Shown here: positions 13,301 to 22,203 of the stretch, in pieces
How the letters are laid out: every line of letters begins with the position of its first letter
Numbering within the stretch: position 1 is the first letter of the stretch
NCBI GenBank assembly: GCA_964019415.1
Contig: OZ025875.1
Span: 2,779,501-2,843,500 of the forward strand
Direction of reading: 5' to 3'
DNA from: Ianthella basta
Taxonomy: Eukaryota > Porifera > Demospongiae > Verongiida > Ianthellidae
DNA length: 64,000 bases
Notes under the pieces: model-generated
Databases searched by the model: none
What the model saw: only the letters and a program-made list of their open reading frames with translations
Told to the model about the DNA's origin: nothing
Position numbers and translations under genes: made by a program

Positions 13301-16300
13301 GACGTGCTGAATGTTGTTGAGGTGGCTCCTGAAAAACCTTTTGAGTTTGCTGCTCCATACTTTGGTGTTCAAGTTGAGGAGCCTCCTGAAGATCTAGATG
13401 ATGAGAAACTCTTTGCCCCTGACTTAGGAGACTTGTTGAGCCAAGTAATGACCAGTACTGCAGCAAGCATGCAGATGGAAGAAATTCCGGAAGTGCCATC
13501 TGCTGCAATTTCTCTCTTATCGACTCTTCTGAGAGGCGACAATGGAACGAGACGACTTATATCAATATCTGTTTTCGTACGTGATTCTCTGTTTCAAGAA
13601 CGGGCAAGTATGACAACGGACAACCGCACCAGAGAAATTGTTGGAAGCATTGTCGTTGATTTATCTTTGCGATCAAGTGGAAAAGTAATTTCATTTGCTA
13701 AACCTCCAAACAGCAATGTAGTGCAGCCACGCTTCACTAAAACAATGGTAAGCTGTTACAAATGAGAACATGAGAATTACAATACTGCAGACTGTGTGTT
13801 CTAGCACTGCTTGTGGTCTCTTCTCACATTCAGCTTGCTAGAGAGAAAGGAAGGAACACTAGCTGCCGATTTTGGAATTTCACTGCTGATGGTGAGCTAC
13901 TCAGATCCATTCATAGGAATTGCTCACTCGGCCTGTTTATGACAGTGTGCATTAACTGTATACTGTAGGTATAGTGCATTCTGATTCCTCAACTATAATG
14001 TGCATATCTTCCTATAATGCAGGTGGTTCTGGTGCATGGGACGGTAGCAACTGCAGAGTGCTCAATGAAACAACAGAGGAAGTGGAGTGTGGCTGCGATC
14101 ATCTCACTCACTTTGCCATTCTGCTGGTGAGTAACCAACAACTTGCATATAAATAATGCCAGCAGTACACTTCTTGCCATGCATGAATAGTGTAATGGGC
14201 TGTTCTTGCATGCCATTCTCAGTGTGCATAGTCTATATAGCAACTTTCCCATTACCAGCCTGTTCTTCTTTCCTGTTACCATGCAAGTATTCTGCTTGCC
14301 TCACAGTGTCCTTCCTTTCCATTTCTCATCGGTAGGACGTCACCCCTGACTCACCAACAATGTCTACTCCAGCTAGTACTGCCCTTGAAGGAGTGTCTTA
14401 CATTGGCACTGTACTCTCCATCATTGGCCTCATCATTACAATCATCACATACCTCGGAGAGACGTGAGTAGTACTATGTTGCTAGAGCATATATACGCAA
14501 CTAATTGCTGGTGTATGAAGCCATTCTTCTGTGCAAATGTCTCTGCATATATACCGTATATGTCCGAATAGAGGCCCGGGCCTCTATTTCTTTCAAGAGG
14601 TTTTTGACCTGGCCTCTATTCAAGTCCGCTTCTATTTAAATGAACTGATTCCTAGCCATGTTTTCTATATGAAATCTCTGAAAAGACATGGCTGTTGTTG
14701 AAGATCCACACGTGCTGAGAAGGCACGAGTTCTCAGAAGTCGTCAAGCTCGCAATTTGGTCTCATCCAGCAACTCCCATCTCTCTCGCAAGCAGCGGCTC
14801 CTTTCGCATCTCCACTACATTCGCTCCATACCCTCAGAAAGAATTAGCTACGCAGTGTGCTTCTCTTCTGACTTGGACATTGCTACTGCAGCAGGAACTA
14901 ATTAAGTAACGCGTGTGCACTGTGTTCAATTCGTACCTAAAGCGTGCACCTCAGATGCTGCAGAGTGCCAGTGTGTGGGTTCCGGATCCGGCTTCAGTTC
15001 GAACTTGGCTTCTATTCAAGCCCCGGGCTCTATTAAAGATTCGCTGCTCTGACCCCCGGCCTCTGTTTGAGCCTGGCCTCTATACGGACATATACGGTAT
15101 GTATTGCATGTGGGTTATGGCAAACACTGTTTACATAGGGTGAACCGTGTGGATAATCACATTCTTCTATGTTACCATGGCTACGCATGTGACTGTGCGT
15201 GATGTGCACATGATTTGAGAGCTGAATTGAACAGAATGCAAAATTCGTCCTGCCTGTCTGAAGCAGTTACGAATAAAAGCGTTTTTTGTTGCAGCAAGAC
15301 GTCCGTGCGCGGCGTGAAGATGGTTACGCGGTCAATTTTGAGGGCTTGTTCGAACAAATTATGACGTTTCAGCATTAACAATCATGAAGGTCTTCCTCAG
15401 CTAGTAAGGAGACTGCATGGCAATACTTCTGCATAGTAACTTTTCTAAGGCAATGTTAGCGTTGAATGCCTTTGGAGCAGGCGGTTATAAATTGTACTGA
15501 CCACATTTGGCCCAGGTGTATGAACCATGTAGTGGCAAAGCTTCTATATAGCCTACGTATATATGTCATGGCCTTCATTCTATAAATCATCCATCCAACA
15601 CACTATAATAGTCCAATAAGTTCCTCCTGACACGTGTTCACGACAGCCCACACACAGTATGCATGGGAGCAAGTCCTCCCTACCAGTCCAGTGCCATGTA
15701 ACATAACGCTTCATTTTCTGTTTCAGTGCACTTTTGTTTGAGCAAAGTGACTTTACCTAATCTCCTAAAATTGCTTTAAACTTAATGTACTTTTACATAT
15801 ACTGTCATATTCATATGAATGCAGAATCTGTGCACAGTATGCATGGTATGTGAATTTCAGATACTGTATACAGAAACAATGAACAGAGAGTGTCCTAATA
15901 ATAACAATATAAAATGACTATGTAAGTCAATAATATTTGCATAAGTGTATGTGAAGAGTTAATTACAATGGTCTATGTACCATGGTAACACGAATGAAAG
16001 ATAACATTTGAAACTACACATGGTAAGGAAAGAAAGGGTGAAGGGATAAATGGCAGTGAACTGGACCAGCAATGGCGACCTCCAGATCATAAGCCAACCC
16101 TTTAGCAGCCAAGTCACTGGTCACCGCCAACAGCCACCGATCCATTCCCTCCTTATATACCAATCTGGGCAGGCTCCATCCAGAGCCTCCTTTGAAACTT
16201 CCGCACTGACTAATCAGGTTAGTAGCACTGGAGGTTGCCAGTGCTGGTCCGGTTCACTGCCATTTTCCCTTCCACCCCTTCTTTCTTTACCATGTGTAGT

Positions 16301-17367
16301 TTCAAACATTATCTTTCCTTTGTACGTACATGAAAGTATTTCTCATCATCTTTACCTTTACACTCCTGTACTCCACTCAGGAAACTGAGGAAGGCTATCC
16401 ATGTAAAGCTGTTGCTCAACCTCTGCTTTGCTCTGTTGGGGCTGTATGTCACCTTCATCATCAGCACTGTCTCAACTGGTGTACCTGTGCTCTGTGGAGT
16501 GGTCTCTGCTCTCATGCACTACTTCTTCCTGGCTGTGTTCTTCTGGATGGCAGCAGAAGCCATCCAGTTACACAGGAAGTTGGTGACTGTGTTCAAACCA
16601 AACATCACAAGCTATGTCAAGATTGCCATGGCAATATGCTGGGGTAGGTTGGTGCATGTGGAGAGGGAAAGTAACGCAATAACTTGCATTTTCTTTGTAC
16701 TTTATTGCCTTCATGTGCAATCCTACCTCCTACAGTGGTTCCAGCTTTCATTGTGGTGTTCTCCTTGGCTCCATACTACCACAACTACATTCATTCAAGA
16801 TTGTAAGGAGCTTGACAGAATACTGCACTGTAATGCCTGTGTTCAGTGTACTTAAAGTTGGTGTTTTCTCTTTCTACAAACTGCAGCTGCCGTGTGTATG
16901 GCTACTCCTTCTATATTGGTCTGCTTGTACCATTTGGTGTCATCTACATTATGAACTGGGTCATATTCATCCTCATCTTTGCCAATCTGGTGTGTAAGTC
17001 CAATGTTAGGGAGGAGACAAGCAAGAATGGGAACCTTCGCAAACTGAAAGAGAACTTTATGATTGCCCTGGGACTGTCTCTTCTCTTTGGAATGGGCTGG
17101 GCCATTGGTCTGCTAGCCACCAGTGATCTTCCTGATGCAGTGCGCTACCCTGCTGAGTGGGTCTTCACCCTGACTACTGCCTTCCTGGGTGTGTACCTGT
17201 TTGTCCTGCATGTTCTAAAATCTCAAGAAGCACGTAGACTTTGGAAGAGGTGGCTTCTCTGCCAGCATAAGCGGGCTGCTTATGGCATGTCAACCAGTAA
17301 TACAAGCAAGTCTCGCTTGACTTCCACTCTCATATCCTGGACAAGGACTTTTAGACGTAGCCACTGA
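4164..17367 (+). CDS. Gene A: adhesion GPCR with short ectodomain and truncated tail
   Basis: My 17-exon model: 4164-4197, 4293-4322, 8335-8637, 8743-8829, 9934-10170, 10350-10631, 10764-11078, 11383-11627, 12874-13017, 13098-13192, 13282-13747, 13834-13891, 14023-14126, 14336-14463, 16381-16643, 16736-16802, 16887-17367. It is 3339 nt, about 1112 residues, with no internal stop and all phases compatible. Order: signal peptide, a degenerate FN3, an FN3 split by an intron, an FN3, an Ig-like domain, HRM-like, GAIN with GPS (cleavage motif HLT), and 7TM. This is the architecture of an adhesion (family B2) receptor: a surface protein that self-cleaves at the GPS, with a tethered agonist just after it. 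Relative to gene B it lacks about six FN3, six Ig, the EGF and the furin-site segment, and its tail ends early by frameshift. It could still be functional; ligand and G-protein coupling cannot be inferred. Confidence 0.85.
4508..5090. mobile_element. Short inverted-repeat DNA element in gene A intron 2
   Basis: The left end agcccatttacacta is the inverted complement, with one mismatch, of the right end tagtgtaaacgggct at 5076-5090. Internally the motif gaaccgttc/gaacagttc recurs many times in both orientations, as in a sub-terminal repeat cluster. There is no transposase. If the ends are extended by one base (cagccc...gggctg) they resemble hAT-type termini, but I found no matching 8-bp target duplication, so the superfamily is unresolved. 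Confidence 0.75.
5346..5384. repeat. Perfect 39-bp palindrome (19-bp arms, 1-nt centre)
   Basis: The left arm tttgaatccgatagaccgt is followed by a single c and its exact inverted complement. It lies in gene A intron 2, just right of the inverted-repeat element. No flanking feature explains it. Confidence 0.95.
5385..7310. other. Gene A intron 2, no recognised feature
   Basis: I see no exon of the receptor and no domain in the short frames of either strand. A tract around 6870-7080 has an open minus-strand frame of about 66 codons without recognisable motifs. Confidence 0.5.
7311..7640 (-). mobile_element. 3' end fragment of an R2/R4-like LINE
   Basis: The minus-strand frame (7516-7310) reads EETTEVFGPCTKALLKKLG, then TTRKG. 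This parallels the C-terminus of the intact LINE at 36322-39312 ([19 protein letters not shown], then ATTGE). An overlapping frame upstream is shifted. This is a short, old, 5'-truncated copy of a related element inside gene A intron 2. Confidence 0.6.
8335..10170 (+). CDS. Gene A exons 3-5: degenerate FN3 and split FN3
   Basis: 8335-8637 aligns with the first FN3 of gene B (shared VLNDSIT and PGTQY, FS.RA, PFSDELTL.TADG). It has lost the domain's early Trp (TFILQNRS where B has TLTWHSPE) and gained several Cys, so the fold may be compromised. 8743-8829 is the N-terminal third of the next FN3 ([15 protein letters not shown]). 9934-10170 supplies the rest ([25 protein letters not shown]). Exon 9934 resembles gene B exon 28067 more than 26613, so gene A joins an e4-type first part to an e8-type second part. 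Donor use at 10171 follows an in-frame extension of two codons relative to gene B. Confidence 0.8.
10350..11078 (+). CDS. Gene A exons 6-7: FN3 and Ig-like domain
   Basis: 10350-10631 encodes an FN3 ([34 protein letters not shown]). 10764-11078 encodes an Ig-like module ([29 protein letters not shown]). The Ig-like module has the DxGxY signature, but the residue where the second disulphide Cys normally sits is not Cys. Both are close to gene B exons 40664-40945 and 41114-41428, and both are phase 1-1. Potential N-glycosylation sites are frequent. Confidence 0.85.
11231..11300 (+). pseudogene. Remnant of a lost Ig exon (deletion scar) in gene A
   Basis: ctgcag|TTGTACCTGAGATAATGACT matches the acceptor and start of the gene B Ig exon at 41577 (ctgcag|TTCCACCTGAGCTAGTGACC). 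After about 50 nt the similarity stops. From about 11304 the sequence (gctatgactactgtgaatgt) matches the intron before gene B's HRM exon at about 44091. Everything between those points in gene B (four Ig domains, the EGF and the furin-site exons, about 2.4 kb) is absent. The remnant frame hits TGA, so it is presumably skipped. Confidence 0.75.
11383..11627 (+). CDS. Gene A exon 8: HRM-like domain
   Basis: The encoded segment has the spacing of a hormone-receptor motif: C, then VTWPQT..G, C.C, TRRCGG, ETGAVWEQPQC. The HRM is common just N-terminal of GAIN in aGPCRs. The exon starts phase 1 and ends phase 0 before a gttggt donor. Gene B carries a nearly identical exon at 44163-44407. Confidence 0.75.
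11767..11796 (+). repeat. Duplicated start of the GAIN exon (decoy acceptor)
   Basis: tag|attgataacccagccc appears here and again at the true exon start (12874). The first copy diverges after 27-28 nt and soon reads into a stop. Between the two copies lies about 1.1 kb holding two interspersed repeats. Gene B has the exon start once. Confidence 0.85.
11855..12323. mobile_element. Interspersed repeat with internal (TTC)n, copy 1
   Basis: The same sequence recurs at 32140-32660 and, inverted and partial, at about 23640-23832. It starts with a hairpin (cagacagca..tgctgtct), has a TTC microsatellite in the middle (12072-12093 here; about 104 bp in copy 2) and ends near gtaattaaa. The minus strand has an open frame across the TTC run (poly-Glu or poly-Lys depending on copy), not convincingly coding. 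The repeat class is unknown. Confidence 0.75.
12571..12826. mobile_element. Foldback MITE with TA target duplication
   Basis: The two halves are near-perfect inverted complements. The left half begins gaaataataaaaattttcta and runs to about 12695; the right half ends with its complement at 12826. TA flanks both ends (12569-12570 and 12827-12828), as expected for a Tc1/mariner-type mobilised element. Related copies are at 22244-22517 and about 39766-40029. Confidence 0.9.
12874..14126 (+). CDS. Gene A exons 9-13: GAIN domain and GPS
   Basis: Exons 12874-13017, 13098-13192, 13282-13747, 13834-13891 and 14023-14126 encode the GAIN domain, beginning [18 protein letters not shown]. The last two make the GPS: CRFWNF, a Trp, a Cys, then [18 protein letters not shown] is the canonical autoproteolytic tripeptide (cleavage between Leu and Thr), and all GPS Cys and Trp are present. 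Cleavage would leave THFAILL as the start of the tethered agonist. This part is closely matched by gene B. Confidence 0.9.
14336..17367 (+). CDS. Gene A exons 14-17: 7TM domain
   Basis: 14336-14463 encodes the linker and TM1 ([20 protein letters not shown]). 16381-16643 encodes TM2, TM3 and the start of TM4 ([36 protein letters not shown]). 16736-16802 finishes TM4. 16887-17367 gives the extracellular-loop Cys, TM5, TM6 ([20 protein letters not shown]) and TM7 ([19 protein letters not shown]). These are family B2 features. The frame ends at TGA 17365-17367, about 46 residues after TM7. In gene B the equivalent exon continues about 130 residues further. Confidence 0.9.
14554..15097. mobile_element. 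TIR element (ccgtatatgtccg ends) with TA target duplication
   Basis: The left end ccgtatatgtccgaatagag is the inverted complement, one mismatch aside, of the right end ending cggacatatacgg at 15097. TA flanks both sides. It lies in the gene A intron after TM1. A partial copy of the left end is at about 52435-52505. No transposase is seen. Confidence 0.85.
15996..16317. mobile_element. Foldback element with about 85-bp arms in gene A intron
   Basis: The arm from 15996 (gaaagataac, tttgaaactacacatggta) is inverted at the right end (taccatgtgtagtttcaaac, then tatctttc) to 16317. The arms also share tggcagtgaac, ggaccagca and acctcca. The element is absent from the equivalent gene B intron, so it inserted into gene A after duplication, or was lost from B. 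Confidence 0.85.
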
Positions 17368-17774
17368 GGGAGGATGGCAAAAGTACTGACACAATGACAC
17401 ATAACACACCTGCTGCATCTGATAATCTACACTTTTTCTCTAGTCCTACTAGAAGGATGATAGACACTGCCTTCACTTTTGCTGAGCCATCCTCTGTGAA
17501 GGGAAATACCACTGCTGAGGGCCCATCTCCCATTTTGCCACCAGTGGAGTCTCAGTTAGTCAGCAAATTGGACCAAGATGAACAGTCCAACAATGAAGAT
17601 CCTGTGAAAGTGGACATTGACGCTGACTCCATCATTGAAACCATGAGTTTCCATGACAACTCCTCTTTGTTGGGCTTTAATGTTCTCTCTGCTCAGCAAG
17701 ACCCAACTCCAACTGGCACAGATGGAGATTGCAACACAGTCCAGAACAAGGAAACTGATCATGAAGGGCTCTGA
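17368..17774 (+). pseudogene. Former cytoplasmic-tail sequence of gene A, out of frame
   Basis: After the premature TGA the sequence still aligns with gene B's tail (shared [47 protein letters not shown]). It stays open for 126 codons to a stop at the same place. The cause is a 1-nt deletion: cgtagccactga here, cgtagcacactg in gene B near 49305. The intact frame suggests a recent loss, or restoration in other alleles. Confidence 0.9.
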
Positions 17775-18430
17775 CACATTTCCATCATCTGCACCTATAC
17801 TATTTACAGCATACTGTATATCCTCAGTGTGACACAGAATGCACTATGCTAATCAACACTGTGCAATACATATCTAGGCTGTATTATGCATGCAAAAGTA
17901 GTAAGATAATCAGTACATACACTGATTGCTTTATAGTATTAAGTGTGTGCTTCTATTTTGTAGCCCTATTATAGAGGATGCCAAAATATAATGTACTTGA
18001 ACGTGTGCACTGTTTTAATGTATGAATATAGTTTAACTGAAGTGAAGGGGGTTGGCTAGTCAGAAGCTGCTCAACTAAATTTGGCTTATGATCACTGATA
18101 ACAATTCCTGAAAGCAGTTGTTTGAAAAAGTCAAAAAGGAATGTTAAAATAAATAGAAAAAGTGAACAACATCTTCACTGGTGCTTCACAAGGGAGTTTC
18201 AAGCAGACCACAGCTGTGCAGACTTGGTCTGGGCATGCATATGGTGTGTATATTATGCTCATGGCCACCAGATGTACAGTGTTGTCACTGGGATTTCCAT
18301 AAAGAGGCATAGACATATATCTATGCATTCTTCATGCATTTGATATATACCATCATCAGGAGAAGGACGCGAAAGCACTGGAAGTCCAAGATATGGCTAG
18401 ATACAATGAAGATGATCATCAGTTGGTCAG
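17775..18430. other. Gene A 3' flank
   Basis: The first part (gtgacacagaatgcactatgc, then catatctaagctgt-like sequence) matches gene B's 3' flank at 49743-49800, so it is probably 3' UTR. A candidate AATAAA signal is at about 18148. Nothing else is recognised. Confidence 0.4.
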
Positions 18431-19090
18431 TTGGTCAGCTGCACCACACTGTTAAACATATGGTTTGACCATCACACCATGGCTAGTCAGTGCTCACACC
18501 AAAGGTGTGGTCACTCACATCTTTACTTTACTGTGATTGAAGTTCACACTGACACCAGTGCACTGTCGCTCACATCATTTCTGATAGATTAAGGGAAGAA
18601 TTTCACACACAAAGATGAGTGTTAACTTTGAATCCTATAAGATCTAAGTATAATAGCTACTGTCAGAGATGGCTTAGCCGTATGGTATGTTGAGTACAGT
18701 GGGAGGACCTCCTCAAACTAAGTATAATATGTGCCCAGTGTAATGTACCATGAGTTACTTAACAACCCCACCAGGTGGTATTCTGCATACTACATATATG
18801 CATATCGTAGTGTACCATATCTGCAGTGAAATGCACCGTGAAGCTGAATTATTTAGTGATTAGTCTTGTTACAAACTGTTCTAATAAATGGTTTGCTGCA
18901 TGTTATACTATGCAAATCATGGTTGCTCACATCATTTCTGATAGATTAAGAGAAGAATTTCACACACAAAGATGAGAGTTAATCATTATATGAATCCTGC
19001 AAGATCTAAGTATAATGGCTACTGTCAGAGATGGCTTAGCCATATGGTATGTTGTGTACAGTGGGAGGACCTCCTCAAACTATGTATACT
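18430..19090. repeat. Spacer module X with internal duplication
   Basis: 18430-18725 matches 50970-51260 downstream of gene B (caccacactgttaaacata, caccaaaggtgtg, atttcacacacaaa). A second partial copy follows at about 18924-19085. Both contain cagtgggaggacctcctcaa. Non-coding. Confidence 0.75.
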
Positions 19091-19101
19091 ATTTGCCCAG
19101 T

Positions 19102-19104
<3 letters not shown>

Positions 19105-19157
<53 letters not shown>
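19105..19157. repeat. (AC)n microsatellite
   Basis: A pure AC run followed by the tandem phrase acttattacttaatcatta and sequence shared with the flank of the 3605-3795 AC array. Confidence 0.95.
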
Positions 19158-19158
<1 letters not shown>

Positions 19159-19944
19159 CTTATTACTTAATCATTAAACTTATTACTTAATCATTAATAA
19201 CCTGTGGACAGGTTGCAACAACAGAGGAATCACTTCTAAGGTGACATAAGCCAGTCTTGATATTTGAAAACAAGACACACATGACATGACACGTCAAGTG
19301 ACATCAAAGTGAACCATACACATGCACACACACAACTTATTACTTAATCATTAATAACCTGTGGCAGGTTACAATAACGGAGGAATCACTTCTAAGGTGA
19401 TATAAGCCAAAGTAAACCATACACGTGTCGTAGTGCTATAACATGTATAGCAATGGCCTAGGGTAATCGAAGATACCAGTGGTACCTGTACAGACTAGTC
19501 AAATGTGCCTAACTAGATAACTCGTTCCTAGAACATCAAATACTGAAGGCTGTCAGGACTAAACTGAACAAGTACACAGCAAAGAGCATGCAGGTGTTGG
19601 AAGCTTGTCTCACCAATGTTCACCTAGCTCGATCCAACTTGTGCCAACCACAGATGACGTACAAGTGTGGCCTGAGGCCTTTAGTTGCTTTGCAAGGTCA
19701 CTGCATGTACCCATTTCTCTTCATGCTGGCATCGGCAAAGTTCTTTTCTAAACATACAGTAAGTTCCATGAGGAAGATCAGCTTGTCTGTTCTTTCCAAA
19801 GGGCAATGTTTGAAGTTTCTGTTTGGGGCAAATGTGGGTTGGAAAGTCATAGACTTCTGCATTGAGGTGTCTGGAAATGTGGAATCAAGGGTATGGAGGT
19901 GTGTACTGATGTATGATAGGGCTACCTTGAGCACCTCATCATGA
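19158..19944. other. Gene A-B spacer, partly shared with the region upstream of gene A
   Basis: 19190-19330 matches 3808-3950, and part of it is repeated again at 19330-19420. A 118-codon frame at 19588-19944 has no recognisable motif and no support from a paralogous copy, so I do not call it. Confidence 0.5.
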
Positions 19945-20567
19945 CTTGAGTTGTAGTGTCTGTTTTGGAGGTGCATTCATAGCATTGAAGGCATGCTTTG
20001 AGGTCTGTAGGCCTCTGAATAGGGGGTATGATGATTTCACGAGTCTCTGCCTTTGACAAATTAGAGTTGTGTGGCCGTCTGTCTTGTGCACTGTTTTCAG
20101 GAAAGGACCAAAGCTTTAGACCACAATAGTCAGCTGGTTGGTTGTGTTCAGCATTCAAAGTTCTGGCAAAGTGAAGTGGCCTTACACCTGCAGTTTACTC
20201 TCAAAGCATTCCTAGTTCGCTTTGATTTTCATTGTCTTCAAAGTCTTGTGTTTGAGTTGGTCCACTGACAGATCTAAGTTGTCAACATGCACAGACATCC
20301 AGAACACCACACAACTAAGTCTTGGGAATGGGTGAGCCTGGTTCACTCCCTAGTGGTCACTGATGAGTAGAATGTTGCGATGGACTGCATGTGAGGCCAA
20401 GGCCACCTTTAGCTGGCTCAAGGTGTATACAAGGTAACCTCAGCCACTCTTGAGGATTGAACCAGGTTCAAGAGATCTCTGAATGAAGTTCTTAGGGAGA
20501 TGGTATAACTGCAAATCCTATGTTTCATTTTAGCTCACACACAAGCACACACACAAGCACATGAATG

Positions 20568-20663
<96 letters not shown>

Positions 20664-20900
20664 CACGTACACACACAAGCACATGCACGTACATGAACAT
20701 ATACATTACACTGACATGAACATATACATTACACTGCACCTAGATGTGCACACACCCTGTATGAAAGGGATATAATGTAAAGGAATGTTGTGTACTGTAG
20801 ATTGTGTTCCAACTTCCAGATTGGGTTACATTGCAATAATGTTTAGAGCATTTATAGCATGTTTTAGTGCACTCCTACTGACTCACATGTCACACCCCAG
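19945..20900. repeat. Spacer modules Y and Z with AC array
   Basis: 19945-20530 (module Y: gtctgtaggcctctg, cttgtgcactgtt, aaagttctggcaaagtg) matches 50270-50700. An AC array follows at 20570-20666. 20690-20900 (module Z: acattacactgca, ggaatgttgtgtactgtag, gattgggttaca) matches 50755-50945. The order is X-Y-Z here but Y-Z-X after gene B. Confidence 0.7.
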
Positions 20901-21876
20901 ACATATCCTGAATGTGCAATGAAACCTATCTAAGACAACCACCTGTGCATATGCCAATTGTAACTGACCATTATAGAGAGGTGGCTGCTTTACAGAGGTA
21001 GATTGCAATGCTTTAGTGCTATTTGGGGAGAGGGAGGCTGCCTGTTTTAGAGATGTGGCTGTTTCATACAGTGACCATCTTAGACACATTCCACTGTATT
21101 GTACAACTTACTAGTCAGACCATGCCATATAACACCACATTCATAACATGCAGGTTGCATTTACTGCGTGGGTCTGTGTCAGTGTTTCTGTCAGTGTCTT
21201 CTGTCAGTACATGTACAGTATTGTGTGAGTCATGTAGATGATACTATGTTATGGAATCTCTCTACACTATACGTAGGTCCACACCTGGTTTGAGGTTCAA
21301 GAAGAGGTACTTTCTTACATTATGGACTGTCAGTCTGAAAGTAGAATGTTGGTTTGTTGGTAGTGTGTATTTCTACAACAAAGGGAGGGTCTCTGTTTAT
21401 CCACAGTAACATGATTCATTGCTATAATGCGTGTGTCAATATGCTTTCTACAGCATGCACCTGAATAGAATGTGTGTGGGCTTCATACACTGTCATGCTT
21501 TACCACTTTCAATGGACCAGTTGCGTATAAGCGTTTAGGAATGCAGTGCGTCGTAATTGCTTATGACGTCATCACAGGTGGCAGGTTAATACATTGAAAA
21601 GAGAAGGGAAAAGGTGTTGCACCGGCAGCCTCGAGCGCTTCGTGCCGAATGTTCCCATTTAGATGTCTCGCCTGGATGGTACGCACGAATACGCACGAAT
21701 ACGCACCCGACGGTCGTTGATTGAGGTTGATACGGCCTACAGTCGCAAATTTGAAAGCATGCATGGTTGGACCAACATCAGAAGGCTGGTCGACCCTGCG
21801 GGTTTAGGTTACAATCGGTTTGCTAATCTAAGCATACTCGTATGCACATGCATGCGTCACTGTCACAGACACACAC
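20901..21876. other. Spacer upstream of gene B
   Basis: About 20945-21115 resembles the spacer upstream of gene A. A small tandem repeat of acgcacgaat occurs at about 21681-21705. No gene is recognised. Confidence 0.5.
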
Positions 21877-22053
21877 ACATTTCCGCTTCCACCCCCGCGA
21901 ACGCGTTCCTAGCTCTATAAACTGTCTCCCATCGCGTATTAATCTTATTTTGAACTCCAGTGCGCGCGTTCAGCGCATCCACTGGCAGCTACTGAGCCGT
22001 ACGTTCTTTGTTTGTGAGTAAAGGCGGCGCGTACGCACTCTCTTACGGATGTA
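21877..22053 (+). promoter_or_regulatory. Conserved 5' block upstream of gene B start
   Basis: Closely similar to 4000-4163 and 52922-53082: atttccgcttccacccccgc, actggcagctactgagccgt, gtgagtaaaggc. It ends at the gene B ATG. Probably promoter and 5' UTR; inferred only from position and conservation. Confidence 0.55.
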
Positions 22054-22203
22054 ATGGGCCCCCTACTCCTCATTAACATTGCAGGTGAGAAAACAACGAT
22101 CTATTACCGCATCTATGATTAGCCTCACTGTCCGAATGTCCATTCCACGGGCTTCTCTCCTTCTCCTCCACAGGACTTCTCAGCTGTGTTCAAGTGGCAG
22201 TAG
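22054..22203 (+). CDS. Gene B exons 1-2: signal peptide
   Basis: 22054-22084 ([10 protein letters not shown] plus one base) and 22174-22203 ([10 protein letters not shown] plus one base). Spliced to 25588 they give a leader ending VAVA before NLNLTF. The intron is short (89 bp) with gtgag and ccacag ends. Confidence 0.85.

Noticed and set aside
19588-19944. 118-codon + strand ORF in the A-B spacer
   Set aside because: No recognised motif and not preserved in the paralogous spacer after gene B.
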